Part shown: positions 1 through 7,925 of the stretch, piece after piece | How positions within the stretch are numbered: the stretch's first letter is position 1 | How the letters are laid out: the number at the start of each line of letters is the position of its first letter | NCBI GenBank assembly: GCA_003644295.1 | Contig: QNBZ01000007.1 | Span: 1 to 14,145 of the forward strand | Length of the DNA: 14,145 bases | Direction: 5' to 3' | DNA from: Planctomycetota bacterium | GTDB taxonomy: Bacteria > Planctomycetota > Phycisphaerae > Sedimentisphaerales > Anaerobacaceae | Notes under the pieces: generated by a model | The model's input: only the letters and a program-made list of their open reading frames with translations | Told to the model about the DNA's origin: nothing | The model's database searches: none | Translations under genes and position numbers: made by a program

Positions 1-5
1 CTCCT
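1..5 (-). promoter_or_regulatory. Shine-Dalgarno of a gene starting just outside the window
   Basis: Read on the minus strand, the window ends in CATAGGAG. AGGAG is a consensus ribosome binding site, so a start codon is expected within about 5 to 12 bases beyond the left edge. It lies about 75 bases downstream of the predicted start point of the sigma-54 promoter at 92-107, so both signals point to the same unseen gene. By gene context that is probably another flagellar gene, such as a flagellin, but this is inference. Confidence 0.55.
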
Positions 6-38
6 ATGTTTAACTTATTGCCCTCTGTACATTTGGCT

Positions 39-64
39 CGCTTCACAAGCTTACGGGCGAAGCG
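39..64 (-). promoter_or_regulatory. Hairpin in the 5' leader of the off-window gene
   Basis: CGCTTC (39-44) and GAAGCG (59-64) form a perfect 6-bp stem with a 14-nt loop containing the palindrome AAGCTT. It lies between the sigma-54 promoter (92-107) and the ribosome binding site at the window edge, so it should be part of the transcribed leader. It could tune translation or stability of the message, but no known riboswitch or regulator site was recognised. Confidence 0.4.
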
Positions 65-91
65 TGGCAATCAGGGCCGGAACAATCGTTG

Positions 92-107
92 TGCAAATTC
101 TGTGCCA
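92..107 (-). promoter_or_regulatory. Sigma-54 (RpoN) -24/-12 promoter pointing out of the window
   Basis: The minus strand reads TGGCAC-AGAAT-TTGCA, matching the RpoN consensus TGGCAC-N5-TTGCW at every fixed position, with GG and GC the required 11 bases apart. Transcription should start near position 81. The element is intergenic, downstream of flgL, and shares 13 of 15 central bases with the flgD promoter at 12311-12326. It probably drives a separate late flagellar transcript, possibly flagellin, that begins left of the window. Confidence 0.85.
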
Positions 108-148
108 CCAGACCAGGGCTGCAATTCTACACTTCCACATATAAAATT

Positions 149-171
149 CGTATAAATATCAAACATATACG
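149..171. repeat. Inverted repeat CGTATA-N11-TATACG
   Basis: A perfect 6-bp inverted repeat lies 49 bp after the flgL stop and 42 bp upstream of the -24 element of the left-hand sigma-54 promoter. On the minus strand it is followed by AATTTT, so it could be a weak AT-rich terminator for the flgD-flgL operon. Its position also suits an activator binding site for the next promoter. Nothing decides between these, and AT-rich palindromes of this size arise by chance. Confidence 0.3.
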
Positions 172-219
172 CAGCCAAAACAGTCGTCATACAATTTTTT
201 ACTTTTTCAGCGCAGACGA

Positions 220-1401
220 TTAAATGAAATCCAAAAGCGACATAGACATAAGTTTCCCTGCAACCGACAGCGACATCTGGTACAGAACTTCACGGCGCGA
301 GATATCTACAGCAACCTGAGCAATATCAGCTTGCTGCAAAAGAGTCGTCTCGTCCTCCGTATTAAACTTCACATTTTCGAGAGTGTCTTTGAGATTATCA
401 AGAAATTCGATTCTTGACCCGATAGAAACGGATTTCCCCGTCAAATGACTTCTTACCTCTTCCAGTGAACTTATCGAACTGCTTATCGCCTCCGTCAGTT
501 GAGTATCAGTAAGCCCTCTTTCATTTCTCAGTAAATCCCGAATGCTGATAAGCGTATTGAATATGTCATAAGTCCCGGGTATGCGAACCATAGCAACTCC
601 GGTACTGTTTATATCCGTGGTGTCAATATACAACACCTGTCCGGTTCGTGAATCGGTTACAGCCAGATTGGTGTCCGTACCATCTGTGTTGAAAGTAGTC
701 AGGCCATCATCGATAGAGATATCATAATTGCCGGCGGAGCCGGTTACAGTCAGCCAGACATCGCCACTGACGTTCGATGTTCCCGTTCCGGCTTTTGCGC
801 CTGTATCACCCAAAAAGACCGGAGCGCTGCGGCTGTCTGAACAAAAGATAGTATCACCAACATAAAAAGCCGATGACTCAAGGCCGGGCGCCACTTCTAT
901 ATTCCGGCCCTGCGAACTGCCCTGGTAAGTTACGCTGGTGATTTCTCCATTTGTGCGTTCGGCAACATAAGGCACCGAGCCGGTATCGCATCCACCAAAA
1001 AGATATTGGTTTGTATATCTGCTATTAGCCGATGTAAGCATCTGCTCCAGCGTATCGTTGATGCTGTCAGCGGCTCTTTCTCTTCCCTCTTGGTCGTAGA
1101 TACCACCTGTAATCTGAGTTAGGTCCACCTTCGTTTCAGCGATAGCTGATGTTATATCATTAACGATGGTAGAGGAAATCTCCAGTGTGTTGATGGCCTG
1201 CGAAATGTTGTCCATATAATTTTCGAGAGACCTCCGCTGAGAGTTCAAACCCAAAATCCGGTGGGCCACAGATGGGTCGTCAGAAGCTCGATTTACCCGT
1301 GAGCCGGTTGAGGCCTGCTCCTGAAGTCGAGCCAACGCATCAGCGTGCAGATGCAGAGCAAAATTAACATTATTATAAATACTGTTCAGCGTCCCACTCA
1401 T
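220..1401 (-). CDS. flgL: Hook-filament junction protein FlgL (HAP3)
   Basis: FlgL forms the second ring of the hook-filament junction, between FlgK and the flagellin filament. The 393-residue protein has the flagellin-like terminal helices. N-terminal residues 25-43 carry LQEQASTGSRVNRASDDPS, which matches the flagellin/FlgL signature, and YLFGG (133-137) is typical of FlgL. The C-terminal helix (about 354-393) is rich in Q, V and S with the usual heptad pattern. The middle (about 138-285) is a variable beta-rich insert containing two cysteines (138, 187). It is the last gene of the operon, 28 bp after flgK. No clear Shine-Dalgarno precedes the ATG, so translation may depend on coupling to flgK. 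Flagellin is the main alternative, but the position after flgK and the FlgL-type N-terminus make FlgL much more likely. Confidence 0.93.
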   Translation of the reverse strand: MSGTLNSIYNNVNFALHLHADALARLQEQASTGSRVNRASDDPSVAHRILGLNSQRRSLENYMDNISQAINTLEISSTIVNDITSAIAETKVDLTQITGGIYDQEGRERAADSINDTLEQMLTSANSRYTNQYLFGGCDTGSVPYVAERTNGEITSVTYQGSSQGRNIEVAPGLESSAFYVGDTIFCSDSRSAPVFLGDTGAKAGTGTSNVSGDVWLTVTGSAGNYDISIDDGLTTFNTDGTDTNLAVTDSRTGQVLYIDTTDINSTGVAMVRIPGTYDIFNTLISIRDLLRNERGLTDTQLTEAISSSISSLEEVRSHLTGKSVSIGSRIEFLDNLKDTLENVKFNTEDETTLLQQADIAQVAVDISRREVLYQMSLSVAGKLMSMSLLDFI

Positions 1402-1429
1402 TCTAAACTACCGGCATAAGTTCTTTCGT

Positions 1430-3391
1430 TTATATTAACTGCATAATACTTGTTACGGATGACTGAATTGTAGTCATATATTTGGCCATTGCCTGAAACA
1501 TCTGCTCGAAAACCAGCAGTTGAGTAGCTTCATCGTTGATGTCCACACCACTCACCTGACTTTGCTGATTGGAAAGATTTTGGACGACAACCTCGATATT
1601 GTTCTGTCGCATCTGCTTAGTGGAGAGTTGCTGCCCTATGTTGGTAACCAGCCGACGATAAAACTGTCCACATGTCAGAGCGTCCAAACTGCTTATAGCT
1701 TGGTCTCTTAGCCCTGCCAGCCGCAGAGCGTTGGTGTTATCGGTCATATCAGGGCCAAGGGCTACTGCTATCCGTCCGGGTGCAGCGGGAATGTCGGAAC
1801 AAACCGCTATATTCGCTGCGCTGCTGCCGGAGAAAAAAGTATTAATTCCAATTGCAGCCAGCACACCTGATGTGTCGGTACTGGCATAAGCGTCAACTTC
1901 AAAGGTCTCGGTATCGTTTAAGCTGCCTGTAGTAAGAGATATTTTGATTCCGTTACCGACATCGAGCGTACTGCCCGCAGCATAACCAGAACCGACATCA
2001 AGCGTAGCTATCGTATCTCCATCTCCGTCAGTTACCACAAGTTGTAAAGTACCATTGCCTACCGAGCCGGAACCTGATACCGTGAACGTAAAGGTATCAT
2101 TCTGTGTACCGTTATAGATACCAGATACGGATATAGTCGGCGGTGAGCCGGTCAGCGTGCTGGCGGTAGGTGAGGAAAGTACAGCAGGAATAAAATCAAA
2201 TTCATAGTTCGCATCGGCTGATATAGTCAACTTGGAAGAAGACACCGAAGCAGTCAGGCCGGTAATGGCTGAAATTTTATTAGCTATTGTAGTCAGTGAA
2301 TCTGCCGAAGCATCGATATCAATTTCGTGACGGGTTATTGCGCCGGTGCTGGTATTTGTAACCCTTATGTACATTTTGCCGTCGGATATAGTCGGCTCGA
2401 AGTCCGCCAAATCTTCGCTTGTCATTGCCCAGCCGGTCAGTTCAGTAAAAGAACCCTCCGAACCTACCCCTTGAACGTGGTATTGATTTATATGCTGGAT
2501 TAACGCACTTGCTAAGGAGTCAAGGTCATTATGAGTATCTGAAACAAGCTCGTTTTTCAACGATAACAATCCTCCGAGCTTTCCACCCGGTATATTAGTT
2601 GTGTAATTAGATGCCCCGGCAACCGAAACACCCAATTCGCTGTTTTCGTCCAACCCCACCTCCAGTTCAGCGGCGGAGGCACCCATCACCACTGCTATCC
2701 CGCTAATGCTTATATCGACGACGCCATACGCTCTGCTCTGCGTCTGAATACCGACCAATTCGGACAACTCTGTAATGTGCCGGTCTCTCTGGTCGCACAG
2801 GTTGTTGGCCCGGGCCCCAGACATCTCCAATCTTTCTATGTTGTTGTTAAGTTCGGCAATCTGGCTGGCAAGAATGTTGATTGATTCGATAGTGTTTTCA
2901 GCTTCCAGCTTAATCTGTGTTTCTAATGTTGTCAGAAATTCTCCTAATGTTCTGAATTGGCTGGCCATTGCCTCTGCATCACTTGCCGCCTGATTCTGCC
3001 AGATGACGTCTCCCGGATGAGTGCTAAGGTCCTGCAGCGCATTGAAGAATTTGTCTATGGCCGCATTCAAACCGCCGTTCTCCGTTGAAAGCTCTCCTAA
3101 CGCACTCTCAATGGTTCGCAGTGTACCAATTTCGGTGTTGACATGCTCTAGTGAGGAGCGCTGCCGAGTAATCTCCTGCTCTAAAAGATTATCGATTATT
3201 CTGGTAACGCTTTCGATATTAACGCCACCGCCCAACATAACCGAACCTCGCTGCGATGAGTAAGCTGGACTCAGATTTATTCTTTGACGGTGATAACCCT
3301 CCGTAGCCGCATTGGCGATATTATTGCCGATTATGTCAAGGGCCTTCTGGGCTGCGCTAAAACCGCTGATAGCTATCGAGTAATCCGACAT
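1430..3391 (-). CDS. flgK: Hook-filament junction protein FlgK (HAP1)
   Basis: FlgK is secreted through the flagellar export apparatus and caps the hook before FlgL and flagellin join. The N-terminus has the rod/hook signature, with ALDIIGNNIANAATEGYHRQR at about 17-37, and the C-terminus has VSGVDINDEATQLLVFEQMF (613-632), the FlgK/FlgE-type closing helix. Residues 85-230 contain the coiled-coil-rich D1 region. At 653 residues it is about 100 longer than the 547-residue enterobacterial protein. The extra length is a beta-rich insert at about 320-520 made of two units: one resembling a flagellin IN-type repeat (334-402), and one starting SGIYNGTQNDTFTF (423-436) that contains an acidic TDGDGDT loop (454-460). 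It follows the FlgN-like chaperone gene by 39 bp, the expected partner pair. The ribosome binding site is weak. Confidence 0.95.
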   Translation of the reverse strand: MSDYSIAISGFSAAQKALDIIGNNIANAATEGYHRQRINLSPAYSSQRGSVMLGGGVNIESVTRIIDNLLEQEITRQRSSLEHVNTEIGTLRTIESALGELSTENGGLNAAIDKFFNALQDLSTHPGDVIWQNQAASDAEAMASQFRTLGEFLTTLETQIKLEAENTIESINILASQIAELNNNIERLEMSGARANNLCDQRDRHITELSELVGIQTQSRAYGVVDISISGIAVVMGASAAELEVGLDENSELGVSVAGASNYTTNIPGGKLGGLLSLKNELVSDTHNDLDSLASALIQHINQYHVQGVGSEGSFTELTGWAMTSEDLADFEPTISDGKMYIRVTNTSTGAITRHEIDIDASADSLTTIANKISAITGLTASVSSSKLTISADANYEFDFIPAVLSSPTASTLTGSPPTISVSGIYNGTQNDTFTFTVSGSGSVGNGTLQLVVTDGDGDTIATLDVGSGYAAGSTLDVGNGIKISLTTGSLNDTETFEVDAYASTDTSGVLAAIGINTFFSGSSAANIAVCSDIPAAPGRIAVALGPDMTDNTNALRLAGLRDQAISSLDALTCGQFYRRLVTNIGQQLSTKQMRQNNIEVVVQNLSNQQSQVSGVDINDEATQLLVFEQMFQAMAKYMTTIQSSVTSIMQLI

Positions 3392-3430
3392 TTCTCAAAT
3401 CCGTTCAAATTATTGTCTTCAAGAGTTTCG

Positions 3431-3952
3431 TTAAAACTGCAAATTTACCAGAGCCATACCGGCTTGCCGTTTAGCAGAGCCGCTGGAACTGTACGTAATT
3501 GTTCCTGTCCGGCCCAACTCGAACACGCTTCTCAAAAGCTCGCTGTTGAATCTGGCACAATCCGACAAAAGCATCATTGTGCTCAAATGTTCTTTCTTGA
3601 GCTTGGCAGTCAATAATGTTAATTCGGCCTTTCGGCCAGCCACTCGGGTTTTCCGTTCTCCTGACAGAACGGCTTCGAGCATAGACAAAGTTATCTGCTC
3701 GATATTACAGCCAAAGGCAACCGCCAATTCTTCTCGGAGCGACTGCCGTTTTAACTCGTGGCTTTTGTAGTTGTCCAGCTCGGTTCGGATGCTCTCAAGT
3801 AATTCGCCCAAAGCCGCATCATCTCGCCTAACAACCAGCCCTCGCAGTTCATCCAGCCACAACAAACTATTCTGCATAAAACGAATATCATCATCGAGAC
3901 AAAGCAGCAACTCATCGATTTTATCTTCCAGCTCAACCGTCATTGTTCTCAT
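3431..3952 (-). CDS. flgN: FlgN-like flagellar export chaperone
   Basis: FlgN-family proteins are cytoplasmic, all-helical chaperones that hold FlgK and FlgL unfolded for export. This 173-residue protein is almost entirely helical and charged, with predicted long helices over about 5-65 and 105-148. It ends in a Gly/Ser-rich tail (GRTGTITYSSSG, 147-158) like the C-terminal segment of the family. Sequence similarity in this family is weak, so the call leans on position: it lies directly upstream of flgK and its ATG overlaps the flgJ stop by 4 bp (ATGA), implying translational coupling. A second in-frame ATG at codon 4 is an alternative start. Confidence 0.72.
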   Translation of the reverse strand: MRTMTVELEDKIDELLLCLDDDIRFMQNSLLWLDELRGLVVRRDDAALGELLESIRTELDNYKSHELKRQSLREELAVAFGCNIEQITLSMLEAVLSGERKTRVAGRKAELTLLTAKLKKEHLSTMMLLSDCARFNSELLRSVFELGRTGTITYSSSGSAKRQAGMALVNLQF

Positions 3953-4284
3953 ATCTTACTATCCAGTGATTGCGCAGTTGCATTTGCCTGTTTTGCAAAC
4001 TGTTCTATATCCTTCCACAATCCAAAGCCGCCATTATTCGCAATATCACGTGCCAGGTACAGCCAGAATATCCCACGAACCTGTCTGGAAGTCCCATCTT
4101 TCTCAAATCCCCAGTCACCAATGGTATTTTTCATCTGGTCCAGGAGTTTGTTGATTAAAACCGACTCAAAATCTTTGGCTATTTGTTTCCTTTTCTCATC
4201 TGAAACGCCGCCGATTTTATTCGAATTATCTAACAAGCTCGGCTGCGGGGCGGGTTGGGTCAACACTAATTTGGCACTGTCCAT
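3949..4284 (-). CDS. flgJ: Rod-binding protein, FlgJ N-terminal domain only
   Basis: The rod-binding domain caps the growing rod in the periplasm. The 111-residue protein carries the family pattern QIAKDFESVLINKLLDQM (34-51) followed by the conserved end ARDIANNGGFGLWKDIE (78-94). It is much shorter than the 313-residue enterobacterial FlgJ because the C-terminal peptidoglycan hydrolase domain is absent. Single-domain forms are common outside gamma-proteobacteria, and they imply that a separate muramidase opens the cell wall for the rod; none is in the window. AGGAG lies 11 bases before the ATG. It sits 13 bp after flgI and overlaps the next gene by 4 bp. Confidence 0.88.
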   Translation of the reverse strand: MDSAKLVLTQPAPQPSLLDNSNKIGGVSDEKRKQIAKDFESVLINKLLDQMKNTIGDWGFEKDGTSRQVRGIFWLYLARDIANNGGFGLWKDIEQFAKQANATAQSLDSKI

Positions 4285-4297
4285 AATAAGATTACTC

Positions 4298-5404
4298 CTA
4301 CATTATCTCCAATCTGGCCTGCAGGGCGCCGGCCTTCTTCAAAGCGTTAAATATCGCCACGAGGTCGGTTGGTGTCGCCCCTATGGCGTTGAGCGCTTTT
4401 GCCAAATCTGAGACAGTAACTAACCTCGCTATAGGAATTAGATACCCTTCGCTTTCCTTAACCCCTAATAAGGTTTCATCAACAACTTTCGTTTCGCCGG
4501 CGTCAGAAAACATTGCTGTCGGCTGAGAGACATTTTGGGTTTCTTTTATCTTCACAACTAAACTGCCCTGCGAAATAGCAACCGAAGATATACCGACATT
4601 CTCTCCAACCACAATTGTGCCGGTGCGTTCGTTGATAACCACGACCGCAGGAATATCAACCTTTACATTATTTTCTGTAATATCGGCAATGAAACCAGCT
4701 ACGTCAGCCCGGCTAATCCTGTCAGGCAACCTAACCTTGACAGTGCCGGCGTCAATCACTATTGCGCTGTCTGCATAGGTTTTGTTAATGACCTTGCTGA
4801 TTCGCTCAGCGGTTGAGAAATCGCCGTTTCTAAGATTGAGCGTGATAAACCTTTGGCCTACGATGTTTTCAACGAAGTCTGCTATCTCCGACATTTCAAC
4901 GGTTGCACCACCAGGTATTCGTCCGACAGTCAAATGGTTCTTTTTGATTGACGCCTTCTCGCCTGACACTCCCCATCCGCCGAGCGAAATTGCCCCATTG
5001 GCCACGGCATAAACCCGGCCATCAAGACCTTTCAGAGGCGTCGGCAAAAGAATTCCGCCCTGAAGACTATCGGCGTCCCCCACAGCAGAGACGTCCACAT
5101 CGATGCGCGACCCTTTACGGGCAAAAGGACCTAACTCCGTTGTTACTAACACAAGAGCGATGTTGCCGCCCTCTAAAGTGCCGGAGTCAAGAACCACTCC
5201 TGAATTTCTCAATATGCTCGTGAGCATTTGTTGCGACGGCGGAGTCTTATCGCCGGTATCAGCCAGGCCTATAACCAGTCCAACGCCGGTGAGCGGGTTA
5301 CTGCGAACTCCCTGAATCTCAACTATATCCTTTATTCGCTCGCATCTGCCAACGCCGTTGGCGAACACTAAAATCACAGTCAGAAATATCAAACGAGACT
5401 TCAT
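4298..5404 (-). CDS. flgI: Flagellar P-ring protein FlgI
   Basis: FlgI forms the peptidoglycan-level bushing around the rod. The 368-residue length is normal for the family. A hydrophobic signal peptide (about 1-20) precedes the mature start ERIKDIVEIQGVRSNPLTG (22-40), an almost universal FlgI motif, followed by GVGLVIGLADTGDKT (40-54). The C-terminal end (LVAIFNALKKAGALQARLEIM, last 21 residues) is equally typical. A cysteine at 21 lies beside the likely cleavage point but is not in a lipobox. The gene follows flgH after a 27-bp AT-rich spacer with no recognisable ribosome binding site, unlike flgD, flgE, flgG, flgH and flgJ. The ATG is nevertheless secure, because the signal peptide begins immediately after it. 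Confidence 0.97.
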   Translation of the reverse strand: MKSRLIFLTVILVFANGVGRCERIKDIVEIQGVRSNPLTGVGLVIGLADTGDKTPPSQQMLTSILRNSGVVLDSGTLEGGNIALVLVTTELGPFARKGSRIDVDVSAVGDADSLQGGILLPTPLKGLDGRVYAVANGAISLGGWGVSGEKASIKKNHLTVGRIPGGATVEMSEIADFVENIVGQRFITLNLRNGDFSTAERISKVINKTYADSAIVIDAGTVKVRLPDRISRADVAGFIADITENNVKVDIPAVVVINERTGTIVVGENVGISSVAISQGSLVVKIKETQNVSQPTAMFSDAGETKVVDETLLGVKESEGYLIPIARLVTVSDLAKALNAIGATPTDLVAIFNALKKAGALQARLEIM

Positions 5405-5431
5405 AAAAATTCAAAAATCAAAGATTAAAAA
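5405..5431 (-). repeat. AT-rich filler repeat between flgH and flgI
   Basis: This spacer is a degenerate run of short units such as AATTTTT, AATC and GATTTTTG, read on the minus strand, and contains almost no G or C. It resembles simple AT filler that recurs between genes in some environmental genomes; that is recollection, not a search result. It occupies the place where the flgI Shine-Dalgarno would be. It is related in style to the ATAATCA tandem repeat at 8068-8095. Confidence 0.5.
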
Positions 5432-6082
5432 TTAAAACGGCCAAAGGATGTCAAATATTCTTCCGAGCCATCCGGGCCTGTTGAATGACGCAGCTATGCC
5501 GCTGTTTCTGGTAACAAGACGAAAATCCGCAACCCGTTCGCTCTTAACGGTATTATCGAACCCAATATCACTCGGCCTAACTATACCGCTTACTTCAATG
5601 ACCTGCGTATCGCCGACAATCTCCCGGCTGCGAGTTCCCATAACCACAAGGTTGCGATTCGGCATAATGTCCACAATAACAACGGTAATCGAGTCAACGA
5701 ACTTGCGTTCATCTTTATAGTCGGCCTTGCCATCCAGCACATTGCTGGATTCGGCGCTCATATTAAACGCCGGTATCCTCGGCAGATAATTAGCGTTAGG
5801 TCGAGCGGCGCCAGCAGGCGTTGATACAATCCCTAATTGTCCATCGAACGTGTTATTTCTTTTGGTTGTCTTGCTAAGGTTTCTCTTCGCCTTGTTATCA
5901 ACTAAACTCTTTTCGCTGATGGTAATGGTTAATATATCGCCTATGTGACGGGCCACGTCATCGGCGTACAAATCTCTCTTATCCCTGTCGGCTTTAGCCC
6001 AGATAGAGCCGGCTTGCGAGTTCGACATCAATGATGACAACAAAAACGCTAATATGAGCGCTGGCATTATTCTATTATTCAT
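5432..6082 (-). CDS. flgH: Flagellar L-ring protein FlgH, apparently non-lipidated
   Basis: FlgH forms the outer-membrane bushing of the flagellar rod. The 216-residue length is usual for the family, and the conserved parts are in order: SIWAKADRDKRDLYADDVA (26-44), HIGDILTITISEKS (46-59), and REIVGDTQVIEVSGIVRPSD (153-172) followed by GFDNTVKSE (174-182). The N-terminus is a signal peptide (about 1-24) ending near SQA-G. Known FlgH proteins usually end their signal in a lipobox cysteine that anchors the ring; this protein has no cysteine at all, so the anchor must differ. AGAGGA precedes the ATG by 6 bases. It lies 11 bp after flgA and 27 bp before flgI. Confidence 0.96.
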   Translation of the reverse strand: MNNRIMPALILAFLLSSLMSNSQAGSIWAKADRDKRDLYADDVARHIGDILTITISEKSLVDNKAKRNLSKTTKRNNTFDGQLGIVSTPAGAARPNANYLPRIPAFNMSAESSNVLDGKADYKDERKFVDSITVVIVDIMPNRNLVVMGTRSREIVGDTQVIEVSGIVRPSDIGFDNTVKSERVADFRLVTRNSGIAASFNRPGWLGRIFDILWPF

Positions 6083-6093
6083 TGTTTTTCCTC

Positions 6094-7080
6094 TTAAAAA
6101 ACCGGTTCAACGGTTCCGTTTTCATTGACCTTTGCCACGATTATTCGATGTGAATCTACATTTCGCACTTTTATATACTCGCCTGCCCTGCCTTTTTGCA
6201 TTGTTTTTCCGATAGCAGTAACCAGAAGTTCAGGGTTTTCAAACCGAATGACAACAGTTTGATTTCGCTCGACAATAATCGGTGCCTTCGCAGAGGTCGT
6301 CATATTTGGAAGAATCACTGTATTTGCCGGCAGCCGACGTTTGGCTATAAGGCCATAAGGAGGACTCCAATCAGAGGGCTCCGGATAATCCGACAATGCT
6401 TTCTCTATCCTGACATTCTCCGGGCTGATAACTGCGCCTGCGGGTATATCAACCAGCGTTGTTACTCTGCGGCTGTTGTATTTTAAGCGGAAAGTTACTT
6501 CCCGCGCTCCTATCTCTATCCCGTTCGCAAGCACGGCAATACGAACCTTGGCCCGGTTTCTTGCGCCGCTTTTAATCAGCCGGGCAGACAGTTTTATATC
6601 TTCACTCGACCCCTGCAAAATCAAATCTTTCGGTAAAGTTACCGGAGTTGATTTACAAACCGAATCAACTAACGGATTTTTGTCCAAAAACGATTTTGCC
6701 AGCTCAACAAATTCTTCGCCTTTAATAATCTGCTGCCGCTGTTTCACCGTTACCTTTTCAGCGCCGGTTAATGACACTTTCGATACGGGAATTCCGCTGC
6801 AAGCCAATCTGCTCAGAACCGTTGACCTGTTAATAACGATTTCCTGGCCAGGTACTGAAAACCGGCCTATGCTGATTTTGTTTGCTTTGGCTACAAGAGT
6901 TTCCTCACCACGGATTATGCTAACCTGGCCCAACTGCAGAGTATCACCCTCAATTGAAACATCTCTTGGCAGGTGAATTCTCAGCGGAAAACTTTTTTCT
7001 ATGTCGTCGGCTCTGCTGGTCGCCGATGTCAGCAGAAAAACGGTTACGATAATACCGATTGTTCTGTTGCTCATAATCAT
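6094..7080 (-). CDS. flgA: Flagellar P-ring assembly chaperone FlgA
   Basis: FlgA is a periplasmic chaperone needed for FlgI to polymerise into the P ring. The 328 residues start with a signal peptide (about 1-24). A long N-terminal region (25-200) is followed by an SAF domain (about 205-260) containing TTLVDIPAGAVISPENVRIE (207-226) and AKRRLPANTVILPNM (246-260). The typical FlgA end follows: GRAGEYIKVRNVDSHRIIVA (297-316). It is longer than the 219-residue enterobacterial protein, because the N-terminal part is extended as in many non-proteobacterial homologues. It begins 7 bp after flgG and ends 11 bp before flgH. Codon 3 is also ATG and sits better behind the GGG/GGGATGA sequence, so the true start may be two codons in. 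Confidence 0.93.
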   Translation of the reverse strand: MIMSNRTIGIIVTVFLLTSATSRADDIEKSFPLRIHLPRDVSIEGDTLQLGQVSIIRGEETLVAKANKISIGRFSVPGQEIVINRSTVLSRLACSGIPVSKVSLTGAEKVTVKQRQQIIKGEEFVELAKSFLDKNPLVDSVCKSTPVTLPKDLILQGSSEDIKLSARLIKSGARNRAKVRIAVLANGIEIGAREVTFRLKYNSRRVTTLVDIPAGAVISPENVRIEKALSDYPEPSDWSPPYGLIAKRRLPANTVILPNMTTSAKAPIIVERNQTVVIRFENPELLVTAIGKTMQKGRAGEYIKVRNVDSHRIIVAKVNENGTVEPVF

Positions 7081-7087
7081 CCCGTAA

Positions 7088-7876
7088 TTAAAATCTTGCT
7101 ATCTGGATTGCCTTTCGAAGCATCTCGTCGCCCGCTCTTATTGTACGGGAGCTTACTTCATAAGCTCGCTGTGCGGTTATAAGGTTCACAAGTTCGGTTA
7201 TCATCTGGACATTAGATTTTTCAAGAAACCCAGCTTGAATAGTACCGAAACCATTCTCTCCCGCTGTGCCGGTGGTGGGCGTACCGCTGGCTTCGGTCTC
7301 GGCTAAAAGATTATCTCCTTCGCTCGAAAGCCCCGAAGGATTTGGAAAGCGGGCCAATTGAATAGTACCTATAACCGATTGCGTTCCGGAAGCCGTAGTA
7401 ACATTAACGCCGCCGTCCTTGCCGATATTGACTGCAACTGCATCCGTTGGAATAGTAATAGCCGGCTCTATTAAGTACCCGGTTGTAGTAACTAATTCTC
7501 CATTTGCCCCTTTTTGCAGCGAGCCATCTCTGGTGTACTTTATGCTGCCGTCCGGCATACTTACCTGAAAAAGACCATCACCGGTAATAGCTATATCTAA
7601 CGGTCTGCCGGTATTTACAAGCTCACCGGTGGTGAAAACTTTTAGTGTTGATACCGCATGAACGCCGCTTCCTACTTCCACTCCACTTGGAGATTTTATA
7701 CCGGAGGACACTTCCGTGCCGGATTCCCTCATCTTGACATAAAACAAATCATGGAAAGCAATCTGACTCCGCTTAAAGCCCGTGGTGTTGATGTTAGCAA
7801 GATTATTAGCGGTAACATCCACCATCATCTGTTGGGCAGCCATACCTGTCGCCGCAGTGGAAAATGCTCTTAACAT
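7088..7876 (-). CDS. flgG: Flagellar distal rod protein FlgG
   Basis: FlgG builds the distal, drive-shaft part of the rod that passes through the P and L rings. The 262-residue length matches the family. The N-terminal signature is MMVDVTANNLANINTTGFKR (17-36), the central GELVNTGRPLDIAITGDGLF (84-103) is the conserved FlgG/FlgF core, and the C-terminus has EKSNVQMITELVNLITAQRA (219-238). AAGGGAG lies 8 bases before the ATG, a strong ribosome binding site. A 224-bp insertion-like gap separates it from flgF, so it may be translated and possibly transcribed with some independence from the upstream genes. Confidence 0.97.
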   Translation of the reverse strand: MLRAFSTAATGMAAQQMMVDVTANNLANINTTGFKRSQIAFHDLFYVKMRESGTEVSSGIKSPSGVEVGSGVHAVSTLKVFTTGELVNTGRPLDIAITGDGLFQVSMPDGSIKYTRDGSLQKGANGELVTTTGYLIEPAITIPTDAVAVNIGKDGGVNVTTASGTQSVIGTIQLARFPNPSGLSSEGDNLLAETEASGTPTTGTAGENGFGTIQAGFLEKSNVQMITELVNLITAQRAYEVSSRTIRAGDEMLRKAIQIARF

Positions 7877-7925
7877 AATATCGCTCCCTTTATTTCACTT
7901 CGTAGTTCGTAATAAAATAATCAAT

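Noticed and set aside
5245..5275. Sigma-28-like sequence TATA-N15-GGCGATAA on the minus strand
   Set aside because: It lies within flgI coding sequence, has two mismatches to consensus, and has no gene start suitably placed downstream.
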